DNA from: Halomonas sp. HAL1
GTDB lineage: Bacteria > Pseudomonadota > Gammaproteobacteria > Pseudomonadales > Halomonadaceae
Reading direction: 5' to 3'
NCBI RefSeq assembly: GCF_030544485.1
Contig: NZ_CP130610.1
Location: 992,001 to 1,056,000, forward strand
Length of the DNA stretch: 64,000 nucleotides
In this document: one piece after another, positions 54,319 through 62,863 of the stretch
How the letters are laid out: each line of letters begins with the position of its first letter
Numbering within the stretch: the stretch's first letter is position 1
The notes under the pieces: generated by a model
The model's input: the letters and a program-made list of their open reading frames with translations, nothing else
Told to the model about the DNA's origin: nothing
Databases searched by the model: none
Made by a program: the position numbers and the translations under genes

Positions 54319-54455
54319 CGTTAGCTTCCTAATTTTGTGATCAATGTGTCGATGTAAGGTACACCGATATTAAAAAGGGTGACACCGTCGCTAGTGGTGA
54401 GCGCTAGCGGTATGTGATGAGAGGTAATGTATACAAGTGTGACTCTTTCTTAAAT

Positions 54456-54474
54456 TGATATATTTGCAATATCA
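54456..54474. promoter_or_regulatory. LysR-type box in the ilvC-ilvY spacer
   Basis: TGATATATTTGCAATATCA is an interrupted palindrome (TGATAT-N7-ATATCA) containing TTGCAATAT, similar in form to IlvY operators. It lies in the 230-bp divergent spacer. Assigned by form and context. Confidence 0.55.
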
Positions 54475-54548
54475 CGTCCCATTTTTAGAAACAGTTGGTT
54501 AGTATTCGGACACCGCCATGAACGCAGTCGCGGAGCGCCGACGTTATT

Positions 54549-55427
54549 ATGAATATTAAACTGTTAAAGCAGTTCCTCGCCCTGGCAGAAACGCTGCATT
54601 TCGGGCGCGCCAGCGATGAGTGCCATGTCAGCATTTCTGCGCTGTCGCGCAACATTCGTCATTTAGAAGACGAGCTGGGTGTGCCGCTGTTTAATCGCGA
54701 CAACCGGACCGTAGCGTTGACCCAGGAAGGCCAGAAGTTTCTTAAATACGCGCGCGATACCAGCAGCCAGTGGAACTTGATCCGCCATGAGTTAACCGAC
54801 AACGCTGATCAATTAAGCGGTGAAATCAGCTTGTACGGTTCCGTCACCGCGAGTTACAGCTTTCTATACGAGCTGCTGCGCCGCTTTCGTATTGCCTATC
54901 CTGGGATTGAAATAAAGCTGCGCACGGGAGATCCGGAACACGCGATTGCGCATGTGCGGGACGGTAAAGAAGACCTCAGCATCGCGGCACGTCCCGCCAA
55001 CCTACCTCGCGGGTTAGGCTTTAAGCCCATTGCGACGTCGCCGCTGTTATTTATTGCGCCGCTTGAGCAGCAAGTGCCGAATGTTCCCACGACCTCGCCA
55101 ACCGCATCGGAAGAGTGGGCGAATATTCCGATGATTTTATCCGAGAGCGGTGTCTCAAGAGCGCGTGTGGACGAATGGTTTCGCCAACGCGATATCGCCC
55201 CGCGCATTTATGCACAGGTGACGGGAAATGAGGCGATTGTGAGTATGGTGAGCTTGGGCTTCGGCATTGGCGTGGTGCCAAAAATTGTGCTCGATAACAG
55301 CCCATTGAAGGATCGTATTCGGGTGCTCGACGTGACGCCGGAGCTGGAACCCTACGATATTGGCTTGTTTACGTTGAAGAAAAACTTAAAAAATCCGCTG
55401 GTCGATGCCTTTTGGAGCTTAATGTAG
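54549..55427 (+). CDS. ilvY: LysR-family activator IlvY
   Basis: 292 residues. HTH MNIKLLKQFLALAETLHFGRASDECHVSISALSRNIRHLEDELGVPLFNRDNRTVALTQEG, effector domain with IYAQVTGNEAIVSMVSLGFGIGVVPKIV. In E. coli IlvY binds acetolactate/acetohydroxybutyrate and activates ilvC from the divergent spacer; the same arrangement is here. Confidence 0.95.
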   Translation: MNIKLLKQFLALAETLHFGRASDECHVSISALSRNIRHLEDELGVPLFNRDNRTVALTQEGQKFLKYARDTSSQWNLIRHELTDNADQLSGEISLYGSVTASYSFLYELLRRFRIAYPGIEIKLRTGDPEHAIAHVRDGKEDLSIAARPANLPRGLGFKPIATSPLLFIAPLEQQVPNVPTTSPTASEEWANIPMILSESGVSRARVDEWFRQRDIAPRIYAQVTGNEAIVSMVSLGFGIGVVPKIVLDNSPLKDRIRVLDVTPELEPYDIGLFTLKKNLKNPLVDAFWSLM

Positions 55428-55499
55428 GCCTGTAAGTCACGGCAGTCCTTTGCCGCACTTACTCCCCCTACTATTGCTGTTCATCAATGAATAGCTATG

Positions 55500-55631
55500 T
55501 CACACCAGCTCGCGCTTATTGCGTCGTGCAATGCGGATGTCTTTGACGGTGGCGATGCCGATGATCGCGAATATGGCGAGTGATATTAACGGCCAGATCA
55601 GTACGTATAACGCCAAGATAAAGGTTTGCAT
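55500..55631 (-). CDS. 43-residue small membrane protein, transporter small subunit type
   Basis: MQTFILALYVLIWPLISLAI and then FAIIGIATVKDIRIARRNKRELV: one helix of about 26 residues with a basic, Arg-rich cytoplasmic tail. It sits 71 bp downstream of the sodium:solute symporter gene on the same strand. Such short single-helix proteins accompany SSS transporters in many marine gammaproteobacteria. Its small size hid it from long-frame surveys; the coding pattern and neighbour support it. Confidence 0.7.
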   Translation of the reverse strand: MQTFILALYVLIWPLISLAIFAIIGIATVKDIRIARRNKRELV

Positions 55632-55702
55632 GCGCTTTCCTATTGCTTGGCTGGTGCGCTTGGCGCACCAGCGGATGAAGTGATTCTAGCGTGACGCTGG
55701 GC

Positions 55703-57355
55703 TTAGCCTTGAGTCGCAGGCTTGGCCGGGTCGTAGTTGATCACTTTTTGATTAATCTGCGTGAAGTCGAACTTATTGGAACTCATCAGGCTGACGCCGA
55801 TACAGACAATGGTGCTGACGCCGTAGGCCATGAGTGAAGCCAGTAGCACCGTGTAGTCCCGCAGGAATCCGACGCAGAAATAGGCCAGCACGATGGCGCA
55901 GAGTGCACCGAAGATCACACCCACCCGGCGTCCGCAGAACCCGAAGGCCATCAAGCCGAGCACCACACCACCGCCGACGGCGGCGAGTAGTTCGAATAGC
56001 CCGCCGACTACGCCGACCAAGGGCAGCAACTCAAATCGTGCGACGCAGAACATCACTAGGCCCGCGATCACCGCAGAGGTGAAGGCCTTGTTAGTCACTC
56101 GATCCCAGAAGCAGCTGGCGATAACCGGGAACACGATCGCGCCCCAAAGAGCACCAACAAAGACCAGCATGATCAGTATGTCCATCGAGAAGCTGGCGAG
56201 AATCACCCCAATCAGCGTTGCAACGATCATGGTCAGCCTGCCGATAAACAGCATCTTGGTCGGGTCAGGTTTGTTTTTGGCGATGTTCTTGCCGTACACA
56301 TCGGCCATCACAATCGCCGACATGGCAGAGAGGTCCGAGTCAGCGGTAGAGGAGAGCGAACCGATGACCAGGATAAAGAACAGCCCGATAAACACCGGCG
56401 AGAGGTACATCGAAACCATCTGCGGGATCAGGTTGTTCATGTCGCCACCAATGGGCTCCATGCCGGTCATCAGCGCCATCAAGCCAATCATGCCAAGGCC
56501 AATGACGATCGCACCGTAACCAATGGTCGCGGTGATAAAGGTCGGTTTGATATGGTCTTCACGCACGGCAAATAGCCGCTGGGAGATGGTCTGGTTACCA
56601 ATCGCGTAAGCCAGCACCGCCACAAAGAAGGGCGCACCTTGATTGAGAATCGCGTCCATCGAGAACAGGTTGGCTTGTTCTGGCGTAAGGAGACTCATGC
56701 CGTCTGACAACGTTTCTGGGCCGCCGAGGGCAAACATCACCGCTGGAATAATCAGAATGGCCACGGCCATCATCGCCATTAGCTGAGCGAAATCCGTCAG
56801 CACCGAGGCGCGAAAACCTGACCACAGCGTATAGGAGAGCACCCCAACCCCGGCAATAATCACACCGGCCTGGAACGAGAGGGGGGAAAGCACCGAGACC
56901 AGCGCGCCGGAAGCGGTGAAGTTCACCATCAGACTGATGATGCTACCCAGAATGTTGGAGGAGGCGAGAATCAACTGGCTGGAAGAGCCATGGCGGGCGT
57001 GGATCAGCTCACCGAGGGTGTGGGCATTGGGCGCCAGTTTGCGAAAGCGACGACCAAAGGGATAGATGAACAGAATCATCAACGCGCCCCATAGGCCATA
57101 GTGCAAAGGGCCGGAAATACCGTAGGTGTAACCTGAGGTGGCCGCGCCGTAGAACGAGGCCGCCCAGATCCAAGTAGCGGTCATGCTGGCAGCGCCAAGG
57201 CCAAAGCCGATCTGGTGGTTGGACACCATAAAGGCGTCGGTATTTTCCTTTTTCTTCTTAATCAGCAGGGTCAGCAGGTAAGTGCCGCCATAAAAAGCCG
57301 CCAGTAAGGCGAGCACAGTCAGAGTAGAGAATTGATAGAAATTTTCTTCGTTCAT
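55703..57355 (-). CDS. Sodium:solute symporter family transporter
   Basis: 550 residues, about thirteen helices. SSS features: FMVSNHQIGFGLGAASMTATWIWAASFYGAATSGYTYG, GFRASVLTDFAQLMAMMAVAILIIP (the SSS signature region), and SLSSTADSDLSAMSAIVMADVYG with SSTADSD near the Na+ site. Substrate not determined; the pattern is nearest to urea/short-chain solute members. It probably acts with the 43-residue protein encoded just downstream. Confidence 0.92.
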   Translation of the reverse strand: MNEENFYQFSTLTVLALLAAFYGGTYLLTLLIKKKKENTDAFMVSNHQIGFGLGAASMTATWIWAASFYGAATSGYTYGISGPLHYGLWGALMILFIYPFGRRFRKLAPNAHTLGELIHARHGSSSQLILASSNILGSIISLMVNFTASGALVSVLSPLSFQAGVIIAGVGVLSYTLWSGFRASVLTDFAQLMAMMAVAILIIPAVMFALGGPETLSDGMSLLTPEQANLFSMDAILNQGAPFFVAVLAYAIGNQTISQRLFAVREDHIKPTFITATIGYGAIVIGLGMIGLMALMTGMEPIGGDMNNLIPQMVSMYLSPVFIGLFFILVIGSLSSTADSDLSAMSAIVMADVYGKNIAKNKPDPTKMLFIGRLTMIVATLIGVILASFSMDILIMLVFVGALWGAIVFPVIASCFWDRVTNKAFTSAVIAGLVMFCVARFELLPLVGVVGGLFELLAAVGGGVVLGLMAFGFCGRRVGVIFGALCAIVLAYFCVGFLRDYTVLLASLMAYGVSTIVCIGVSLMSSNKFDFTQINQKVINYDPAKPATQG

Positions 57356-57695
57356 TGAATACCCGTAGGCTTTGCAGCCCTAGCATCCTAAATAGCAACC
57401 ACAGTTCCCTTTACGGGGTGGCCGCGACAGGACGTAAGTAAAAAACAGAACATCTTTCTAGGTATGTCTGTAGCGAGATGAGACTGCGGTTGGCAGCCTG
57501 GTCGTGCAAGTTCAGGCGTTGGAAGCGCCTTAATAGAGGGGCCGGATTAAACGCGCGCAGAAAGCTGCAATAAAGCAGCAACAAAGCGCTGAGAGGATCA
57601 ATCCGGATGGCTACCCTACTCCCTAAGGCTTGAACAGTACAGGTAGACGCGCTAACGAGCTGGGGAAGTAGGAAGCCTGGAGGGGAGGGAATTCT
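57356..57695. other. Intergenic region between the symporter and mntP
   Basis: 340 bp upstream of the symporter start and downstream of mntP. No gene or obvious structure was recognised; it should hold the symporter promoter. Confidence 0.5.
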
Positions 57696-58256
57696 TCAAA
57701 AAAACGCGGTGTGTTCTGCCAATACTGCTAAACCAATACCAATCAATACGACGCCGCCAATCAGCTCCGCCCAGTGGCCAACAAACTTGCCGAGTTTGTG
57801 GCCCAGGAAGGTGCCCATGGAAGCCATGACGGTGGTGGCGAGGCCAATCGCTAAGCTGGTGGCGATAATGTTGGCATCAATAAACGCAAGGCTGGCGCCC
57901 ACGGCCATGGCATCAATACTAGTCGCCGTGGCGGTTAACACTAATAACCAGAGTGTTTGTTTGCGCTGTTCTATCTTGTCGTCTTTCTTGAGCCCGGCAT
58001 ACATCATATGTAGGCCAATAATCGAGAGCAGCGTAAAGGCCACCCAGTGATCCCAGGCCTGCACATACTGCTGCGATGCCTTACCCGCCGCCCAGCCAAG
58101 CACTGGTGTTATTGCTTCAATCACGCCAAATACCAAGCCAATACCAATAGCATGCCGGAAACGAGGCTTTTGCAGCTCGGCGCCTTTGCTGAGAGAGGCC
58201 GCAAAGGCGTCTGCCGACATGGAAACGGCCAGGAATAGCAGGGTGATAGGCGTCAT
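57696..58256 (-). CDS. mntP: Manganese efflux pump MntP
   Basis: 186 residues, six helices in two repeats. The paired motifs AVSMSADAFAASLSKGAEL and TATSIDAMAVGASLAF carry the Asp residues required for Mn2+ export. Length equals E. coli MntP (188). A yybP-ykoY riboswitch common upstream of this gene could not be identified in the leader. Confidence 0.96.
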   Translation of the reverse strand: MTPITLLFLAVSMSADAFAASLSKGAELQKPRFRHAIGIGLVFGVIEAITPVLGWAAGKASQQYVQAWDHWVAFTLLSIIGLHMMYAGLKKDDKIEQRKQTLWLLVLTATATSIDAMAVGASLAFIDANIIATSLAIGLATTVMASMGTFLGHKLGKFVGHWAELIGGVVLIGIGLAVLAEHTAFF

Positions 58257-58851
58257 GAAATATGCACTCGCTCACTGAAAAAAGTACCGCGTAGAATCCC
58301 GTCAGTATGAAAGCAGAATCCATACTTGAGTTTAATCGTCGGGTATTTAATAGTGCTGAATCCTATCAGCTTTTAATAAACAAACAAGGTGGTTTTATAA
58401 AAATAAAGTTTGAAATAGCGAACTAACATAGCCTTGGCTAACAATGTGTGTGCTAGCTGATTTTGTTGCCTTTTTTAATCTTATGCCTGCTCTGGTTAAT
58501 CGGGCAGTATTTCCTTTTAATATTTAAGTTAGTGTTAATCATTTGGTGGATTTTTAAATCATAGTTTAAATTTTCAGATAGTCGCTTATGTGTGGTTTTT
58601 AAATTAATGAAATTAAGCACAGTTGTTTAGGTTCTCGTTGTTCAAACACTGGGTAGTCACCACCGAGCAGACAAAATCATGCTTCGACATTGGGTGCTCG
58701 TGCTAAAGTAGCCACTCACTGACTTACTAACGCTTTCTGTTAGCATGCTGAGCATGGTTGAAACAGGGATATTAAGTGAAAATTCGCATGAAGCGGGCAT
58801 TTTACTTGATCTTTTCTGTTGTTAATTTGAGCTAAATAAGTAGAGATTAAT
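58257..58851. other. Long AT-rich intergenic region
   Basis: 595 bp between the divergent mntP and diguanylate cyclase genes. Markedly AT-rich around 58370-58640, without a supported gene. No riboswitch core, terminator or repeat was recognised; probably promoter regions for both genes. Confidence 0.5.
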
Positions 58852-60261
58852 ATGCGATTAGCGGCGTTTATTCGGACTGAAATAGAGGCGATCCTGCTTG
58901 ATTGGGAAAGATTTTCTAAGACCCTCTATCATGCTAAGAATATGGACAGGGACAGTCTGCGCGATCATGCCAAGGAAATGCTGTTGGCGATTGCCGCTGA
59001 TATCGATTCACATCAGGATGAGTCCGCACAGGCTGCTAAATCGAAAGGGGACGCGCCAAAGGGTGAGGAAGAGACTTGGGCAGAAGTGCACGGAGGGGAC
59101 CGCCAGAACAGCGGCTTCACCGTTATTGAAACGGTATCTGAGTTTCGGGCGCTGCGCGCGAGCGTGGTGTCGCACTGGAGTAAAGCGCACCCAACACTTG
59201 CGGGCCGACGGCTTGAAGATCTCACCCGTTTCCATGAAGCGATAGACCAGGCCGTCGCTGAATCATTGGAGCAGTACGCTACCGAAAAAGAGATGGAAAC
59301 CCGCCTGTTTGGCGCCATTCTACTCGCATCGCCCGACCCAATTTACGTGCTGGATCTCGACGGTCGGTTTATCTATGCCAATAAGGCCACTGCCGATTTG
59401 TTCGCGATGGCGCCTGAGGCGATTATTGGTAAATCCACGTTTGATCTTGGCTTTTCCTTTGCCTCTGACTTTCAGCGCAATTTGGATAAGGTCATTGCTG
59501 AACAGACTACTTTTCGCGGTAAGTTTGCCCACACCTTTGCTTCTGGCCAGGGTGAGCGGTTCGAGTATCTACTTGCCCCCGTGCTTGATGAACAACAAGA
59601 CACTGAAGCGACGGTGTGCATTTCCCGCGATATTACTGAGCAGGCCATTGCGGAAGAGAAAGCATGGCATAACGCCCACTACGACCTTTTGACCGGCTTG
59701 CCGAACCGGCGCCTTTTTCTGGACCGGTTGGAGCAGGAAATCAAACATGCCAAGCGCCGTAGTCGGCCTCTTGCGCTGCTCTTTATGGATCTTGACGGCT
59801 TTAAAGACGTCAACGACTCGCTTGGCCATGAAGCGGGGGACCGCATACTGTCTGATGTGGCGGAACGCCTTGCCGACTGTGTGCGAGCCAACGATACGGT
59901 TGCCCGTCTAGGTGGGGATGAATTTACCGTGATTCTCACCGGCGCCGAGCAGCGCAAAGATGTCGAGCTTGTGGCGCAGACGATCATCGATGCCCTGGCG
60001 ATGCCATTTCACATGGGGCAACAGCGCATTCAGATTTCCGTCAGCATTGGGATCGCTTTTTATCCTGACGTTGCCTCCACTCCCGATGCGTTGTTAGAAG
60101 CCGCGGATCAGGCGATGTATCAAGCCAAAAAAGCCGGTTCTAATCAGATGTGTTTTTACGACACGTTCGATAAAACAGGTGCCGATGCAGCCAACGTTTG
60201 CCTGCAGAGTGAGTTTGCTTCCCTACCAACTGCGTTAGATACCCATAACGCTGCCGACTAA
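58852..60261 (+). CDS. Sensor diguanylate cyclase (RsbRD-like, PAS, GGDEF)
   Basis: 469 residues without membrane segments. Residues 1-145 are helical and resemble the RsbRD/globin-like sensor N-terminus (IRTEIEAILLDWERFSKTL ... EFRALRASVVSHWSKAHP ... DLTRFHEAIDQAVAESLEQYA). A PAS domain follows (ILLASPDPIYVLDLDGRFIYANKATADLF ... CISRDITEQ), then GGDEF (HYDLLTGLPNRRLFLDRL ... DLDGFKDVNDSLGHEAGD ... RLGGDEFTVIL). Active-site GGDEF is intact, and RAND, five residues before it, fits the RxxD inhibitory site. Makes c-di-GMP. It overlaps the convergent AraC gene by 4 nt. Confidence 0.94.
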   Translation: MRLAAFIRTEIEAILLDWERFSKTLYHAKNMDRDSLRDHAKEMLLAIAADIDSHQDESAQAAKSKGDAPKGEEETWAEVHGGDRQNSGFTVIETVSEFRALRASVVSHWSKAHPTLAGRRLEDLTRFHEAIDQAVAESLEQYATEKEMETRLFGAILLASPDPIYVLDLDGRFIYANKATADLFAMAPEAIIGKSTFDLGFSFASDFQRNLDKVIAEQTTFRGKFAHTFASGQGERFEYLLAPVLDEQQDTEATVCISRDITEQAIAEEKAWHNAHYDLLTGLPNRRLFLDRLEQEIKHAKRRSRPLALLFMDLDGFKDVNDSLGHEAGDRILSDVAERLADCVRANDTVARLGGDEFTVILTGAEQRKDVELVAQTIIDALAMPFHMGQQRIQISVSIGIAFYPDVASTPDALLEAADQAMYQAKKAGSNQMCFYDTFDKTGADAANVCLQSEFASLPTALDTHNAAD

Positions 60262-61217
60262 GCGGGCAGCGGCGCTGCTCCGGCTGCACGCAACTGGCTA
60301 ACATCTGCCCGCGGCGGGGCACCAAACATGCGGCTGTATTCGCGGCTGAAGTGGGAGGGGCTTTCATAACCTACCCGGTAGCTGGCAGTGGCTGCTTCCA
60401 ACCCTTCGGCCAGCATGAGCCGCCGCGCTTCATGTAGGCGTAGCTTCTTTTGAAACTGTAGCGGCGACATACGGGTGACTTGCCGGAAGCTGTGGTACAG
60501 GGTTGATTCGCTCATATTGGCGACTGCCGCCAGCTCGCGGATTTTTAGCGGCTGGGCGTAGTGCTCATTAAGAGCGTAGATGACCCGCGCAATGCGGTTA
60601 GCCTGGGAGTCCGAGGTGGTAAACCGGCGCATGTGAGGCCCCATTGCACCCATCAGTGCCCGATAGATCAGCTCACGACGGGCTAGGGGCGAAAGCACCT
60701 TAATATCTTCAGGGGCGTCGAGCAGGCTTAAGAGCCGGTAAAGCGCGCTCTGCATACGTGAATCCATGGGGGCCGACTTTAAACCGCAGTCCATCTCGGG
60801 GCAGATAGCATCATTCCCCGCGGGCGGTGCTGTGTCGCCCAGTTCTAGTATCAGTCCCGCTACCTCCTGAGGATTCACCGAGACCTTAACCGCCAGGTAA
60901 GGGCGCTCGGGAGTCGCATGGTCAATCCTGCCTACCACCGGTAGATGAACGGCGCTCGCCATGTAGCTGGGGCCGGTGTAAACGATCTCCTTGTCACCCA
61001 ATAGCACGGTCTTGCTGCCCTGAATGACAAAGCACAGGCACGGCTCGTATACGGCACAGTGAAAGCTGGTGGGGGCGTCAGCACGCACGAGTTGCACTTC
61101 GGCAATCGCCGTATCCTGGAGCTCTTCCAAGGGCGTCCAACGGCGGGCGATTTGGCTCAGCTGCTGGGGCAGGCTGTCGCTGAAATGGGCGATCTGCTCA
61201 GGTACGATAACGGTCAA
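60258..61217 (-). CDS. AraC-family regulator
   Basis: 319 residues with TTG start (GGAGG 7 nt upstream). N-terminal cupin-type AraC_N domain (FHCAVYEPCLCFVIQGSKTVLLGDKEIVYTGPSYMASAVHLPVVGRI) and C-terminal double HTH (ALNEHYAQPLKIRELAAVANMSESTLYHSFRQVTRMSPLQFQKKLRLHEARRLML ... VGYESPSHFSREYSRMFGAPP). Divergent to the RND efflux operon 450 bp away, which it may regulate. Confidence 0.92.
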   Translation of the reverse strand: MTVIVPEQIAHFSDSLPQQLSQIARRWTPLEELQDTAIAEVQLVRADAPTSFHCAVYEPCLCFVIQGSKTVLLGDKEIVYTGPSYMASAVHLPVVGRIDHATPERPYLAVKVSVNPQEVAGLILELGDTAPPAGNDAICPEMDCGLKSAPMDSRMQSALYRLLSLLDAPEDIKVLSPLARRELIYRALMGAMGPHMRRFTTSDSQANRIARVIYALNEHYAQPLKIRELAAVANMSESTLYHSFRQVTRMSPLQFQKKLRLHEARRLMLAEGLEAATASYRVGYESPSHFSREYSRMFGAPPRADVSQLRAAGAAPLPA

Positions 61218-61670
61218 TGGCTCTCCTCCCTAACAGCTCGAAGTATATGCCTTCGCTTTACCAATCGAAGGCTTTTTCATGTGTTTTTGCAGGTTCAGGC
61301 AAGCACCTCGCAGAAACCGGCAATCCACGCTGTGTGTCATCAGACCTTCATCAAGCTCAGGCGCGGAAATAGCGCTTTATCTTGAGTCGCCCGCCTTGTT
61401 AATGCTTTCACCCGCCACGGCAGAATTAGGCAATCTTCCCGCAGAAACCCGCTACCTCGAATGCGTTCGTGTCGCCTATGTTGAGTAACGTCCGGTTGAC
61501 AGTAAGCCACTGCTCGATCATGCCAGCCCATTCAGCCCTCCTGATAACAATAAACGACTGTCGATTCTGACGCTGCGTAAACGACTAGTTAAATCGTCAA
61601 CCGCCTGCGCGGTGCGAAATGTACAACGAACGCTGCTATCGGTTTTCGGTAGCCACTGGAGCAAGTCATC
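61218..61670. promoter_or_regulatory. Divergent spacer between araC-type gene and RND operon
   Basis: 453 bp without a supported gene. TAAACGACT occurs twice (61551-61559 and 61578-61586), 27 bp apart, and the second copy lies in ACGA-N9-TCGT, a partial palindrome. Direct repeats at such spacing suit AraC-family dimers. Target relationship is inferred. Confidence 0.45.
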
Positions 61671-62858
61671 ATGGGAAGTCTGTCTCAAAGAAGCCGTTTT
61701 GCAAGCAGCCGGGCGGTGATTCTGTTTCTGCTGCTAACGGCCTTGTTGACCGGGTGCGAGGCCAAAAGTGAGGAGGCAGCAGCGCCTGCTTCTCCGCCGC
61801 CGCCGGAAGTCGACGTCGCGGAAATCGTCGCTCAGCCGGTGGTCTTGAGCGAGTCGTTTACCGGGCGGGTGGAAGCGGCTGAAACGGTTGCGTTAAGAGC
61901 CCGGGTGAGTGGCTATATTCAGGAAGTGGCGTTTGAAGAGGGCGAACTGGTCGAGCAGGGGGATCTGCTGTTCCTGATTGATCAGCGGCCTTATCAGGCC
62001 CGTGTTGGTGCTGCCCAGGCGGATCTTGCTCAGGCCAAGAGCCAACTGGCTCAGACTGGCAGCGAAGCCGAGCGCGCCAGGGTATTGCTGGGGCGTCAGG
62101 CCATTTCCCAAGAGGTGCACGACCAGCGTCAAGCGGCACTGAATAATGCTCGCGCTATGGTGGATGCCGCCGAGGCAGCGTTAGATACCGCCGAGCTAGA
62201 CCTGGAATACACCCGCATTACGGCGCCGGTCAGTGGTCGTGCCGGTCGGGCAATGGTAACCCGCGGCAATCTGGCCAACGCCGATCAGAGCCTTTTGACC
62301 ACGCTGGTGAGCATCGATCCGGTGCATGTCTATTTCGAGGCGGACGAACAAGCCGCGTTTGCCAGCCAGACACTGCTAATCGGTGATATGCCGAACAGCC
62401 TCACCATTGAGTTGGGCGGCGACCCGCAGCGGCAACACGCAGGCGCCTTGGACTTTATCGACAACCATTTGAACCCCAATACGGGAACTCTGCAGTTCCG
62501 AGCGGTGCTGGCCAACCCTGATGGTCGCATCCGGCCTGGGGAATTTGCGCGGGTCGAAATGCCGATAGCGCGTTTAGAGCAGGCGCTGCTGGTGGATCGC
62601 AAGGCGGTATTAACCGACCAGGATCGCCGCTACGTTTATGTGGTGGATGCCAATAACCGCGCAGAGCGGCGCCAGGTAACCACCGGGCGCCAAGTGGCAG
62701 AACAAACCGTCATCACTGAAGGGCTCACCGCCGGTGACCGAGTGATCGTTAATGGGGTGCAAAAAGTCTTTATGCCGGGTATGGAAGTCGCCCCTCATAA
62801 GGTGGCTGATGTACCGCCGGTGAACGCTCAGCCCACCATTGCTGCCAGGGAAGATTAA
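61671..62858 (+). CDS. RND efflux periplasmic adaptor (MexA/AcrA type)
   Basis: 395 residues. Lipoprotein signal with lipobox-like LLTGC near residue 28, proline-rich linker, then lipoyl half RVSGYIQEVAFEEGELVEQGDLLFLIDQRPYQ, alpha-hairpin (AQADLAQAKSQLAQTGSEAERARVLLGRQAISQEVHDQRQ), second lipoyl half TRITAPVSGRAGRAMVTRGNL and beta-barrel. Typical of MFP partners of HAE1 pumps. It is 5 bp from the pump gene. Confidence 0.95.
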   Translation: MGSLSQRSRFASSRAVILFLLLTALLTGCEAKSEEAAAPASPPPPEVDVAEIVAQPVVLSESFTGRVEAAETVALRARVSGYIQEVAFEEGELVEQGDLLFLIDQRPYQARVGAAQADLAQAKSQLAQTGSEAERARVLLGRQAISQEVHDQRQAALNNARAMVDAAEAALDTAELDLEYTRITAPVSGRAGRAMVTRGNLANADQSLLTTLVSIDPVHVYFEADEQAAFASQTLLIGDMPNSLTIELGGDPQRQHAGALDFIDNHLNPNTGTLQFRAVLANPDGRIRPGEFARVEMPIARLEQALLVDRKAVLTDQDRRYVYVVDANNRAERRQVTTGRQVAEQTVITEGLTAGDRVIVNGVQKVFMPGMEVAPHKVADVPPVNAQPTIAARED

Positions 62859-62863
62859 CCGCC

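Noticed and set aside
58257..58851. yybP-ykoY manganese riboswitch upstream of mntP
   Set aside because: The expected conserved purine-rich core blocks are not recognisable in the leader on the minus strand.
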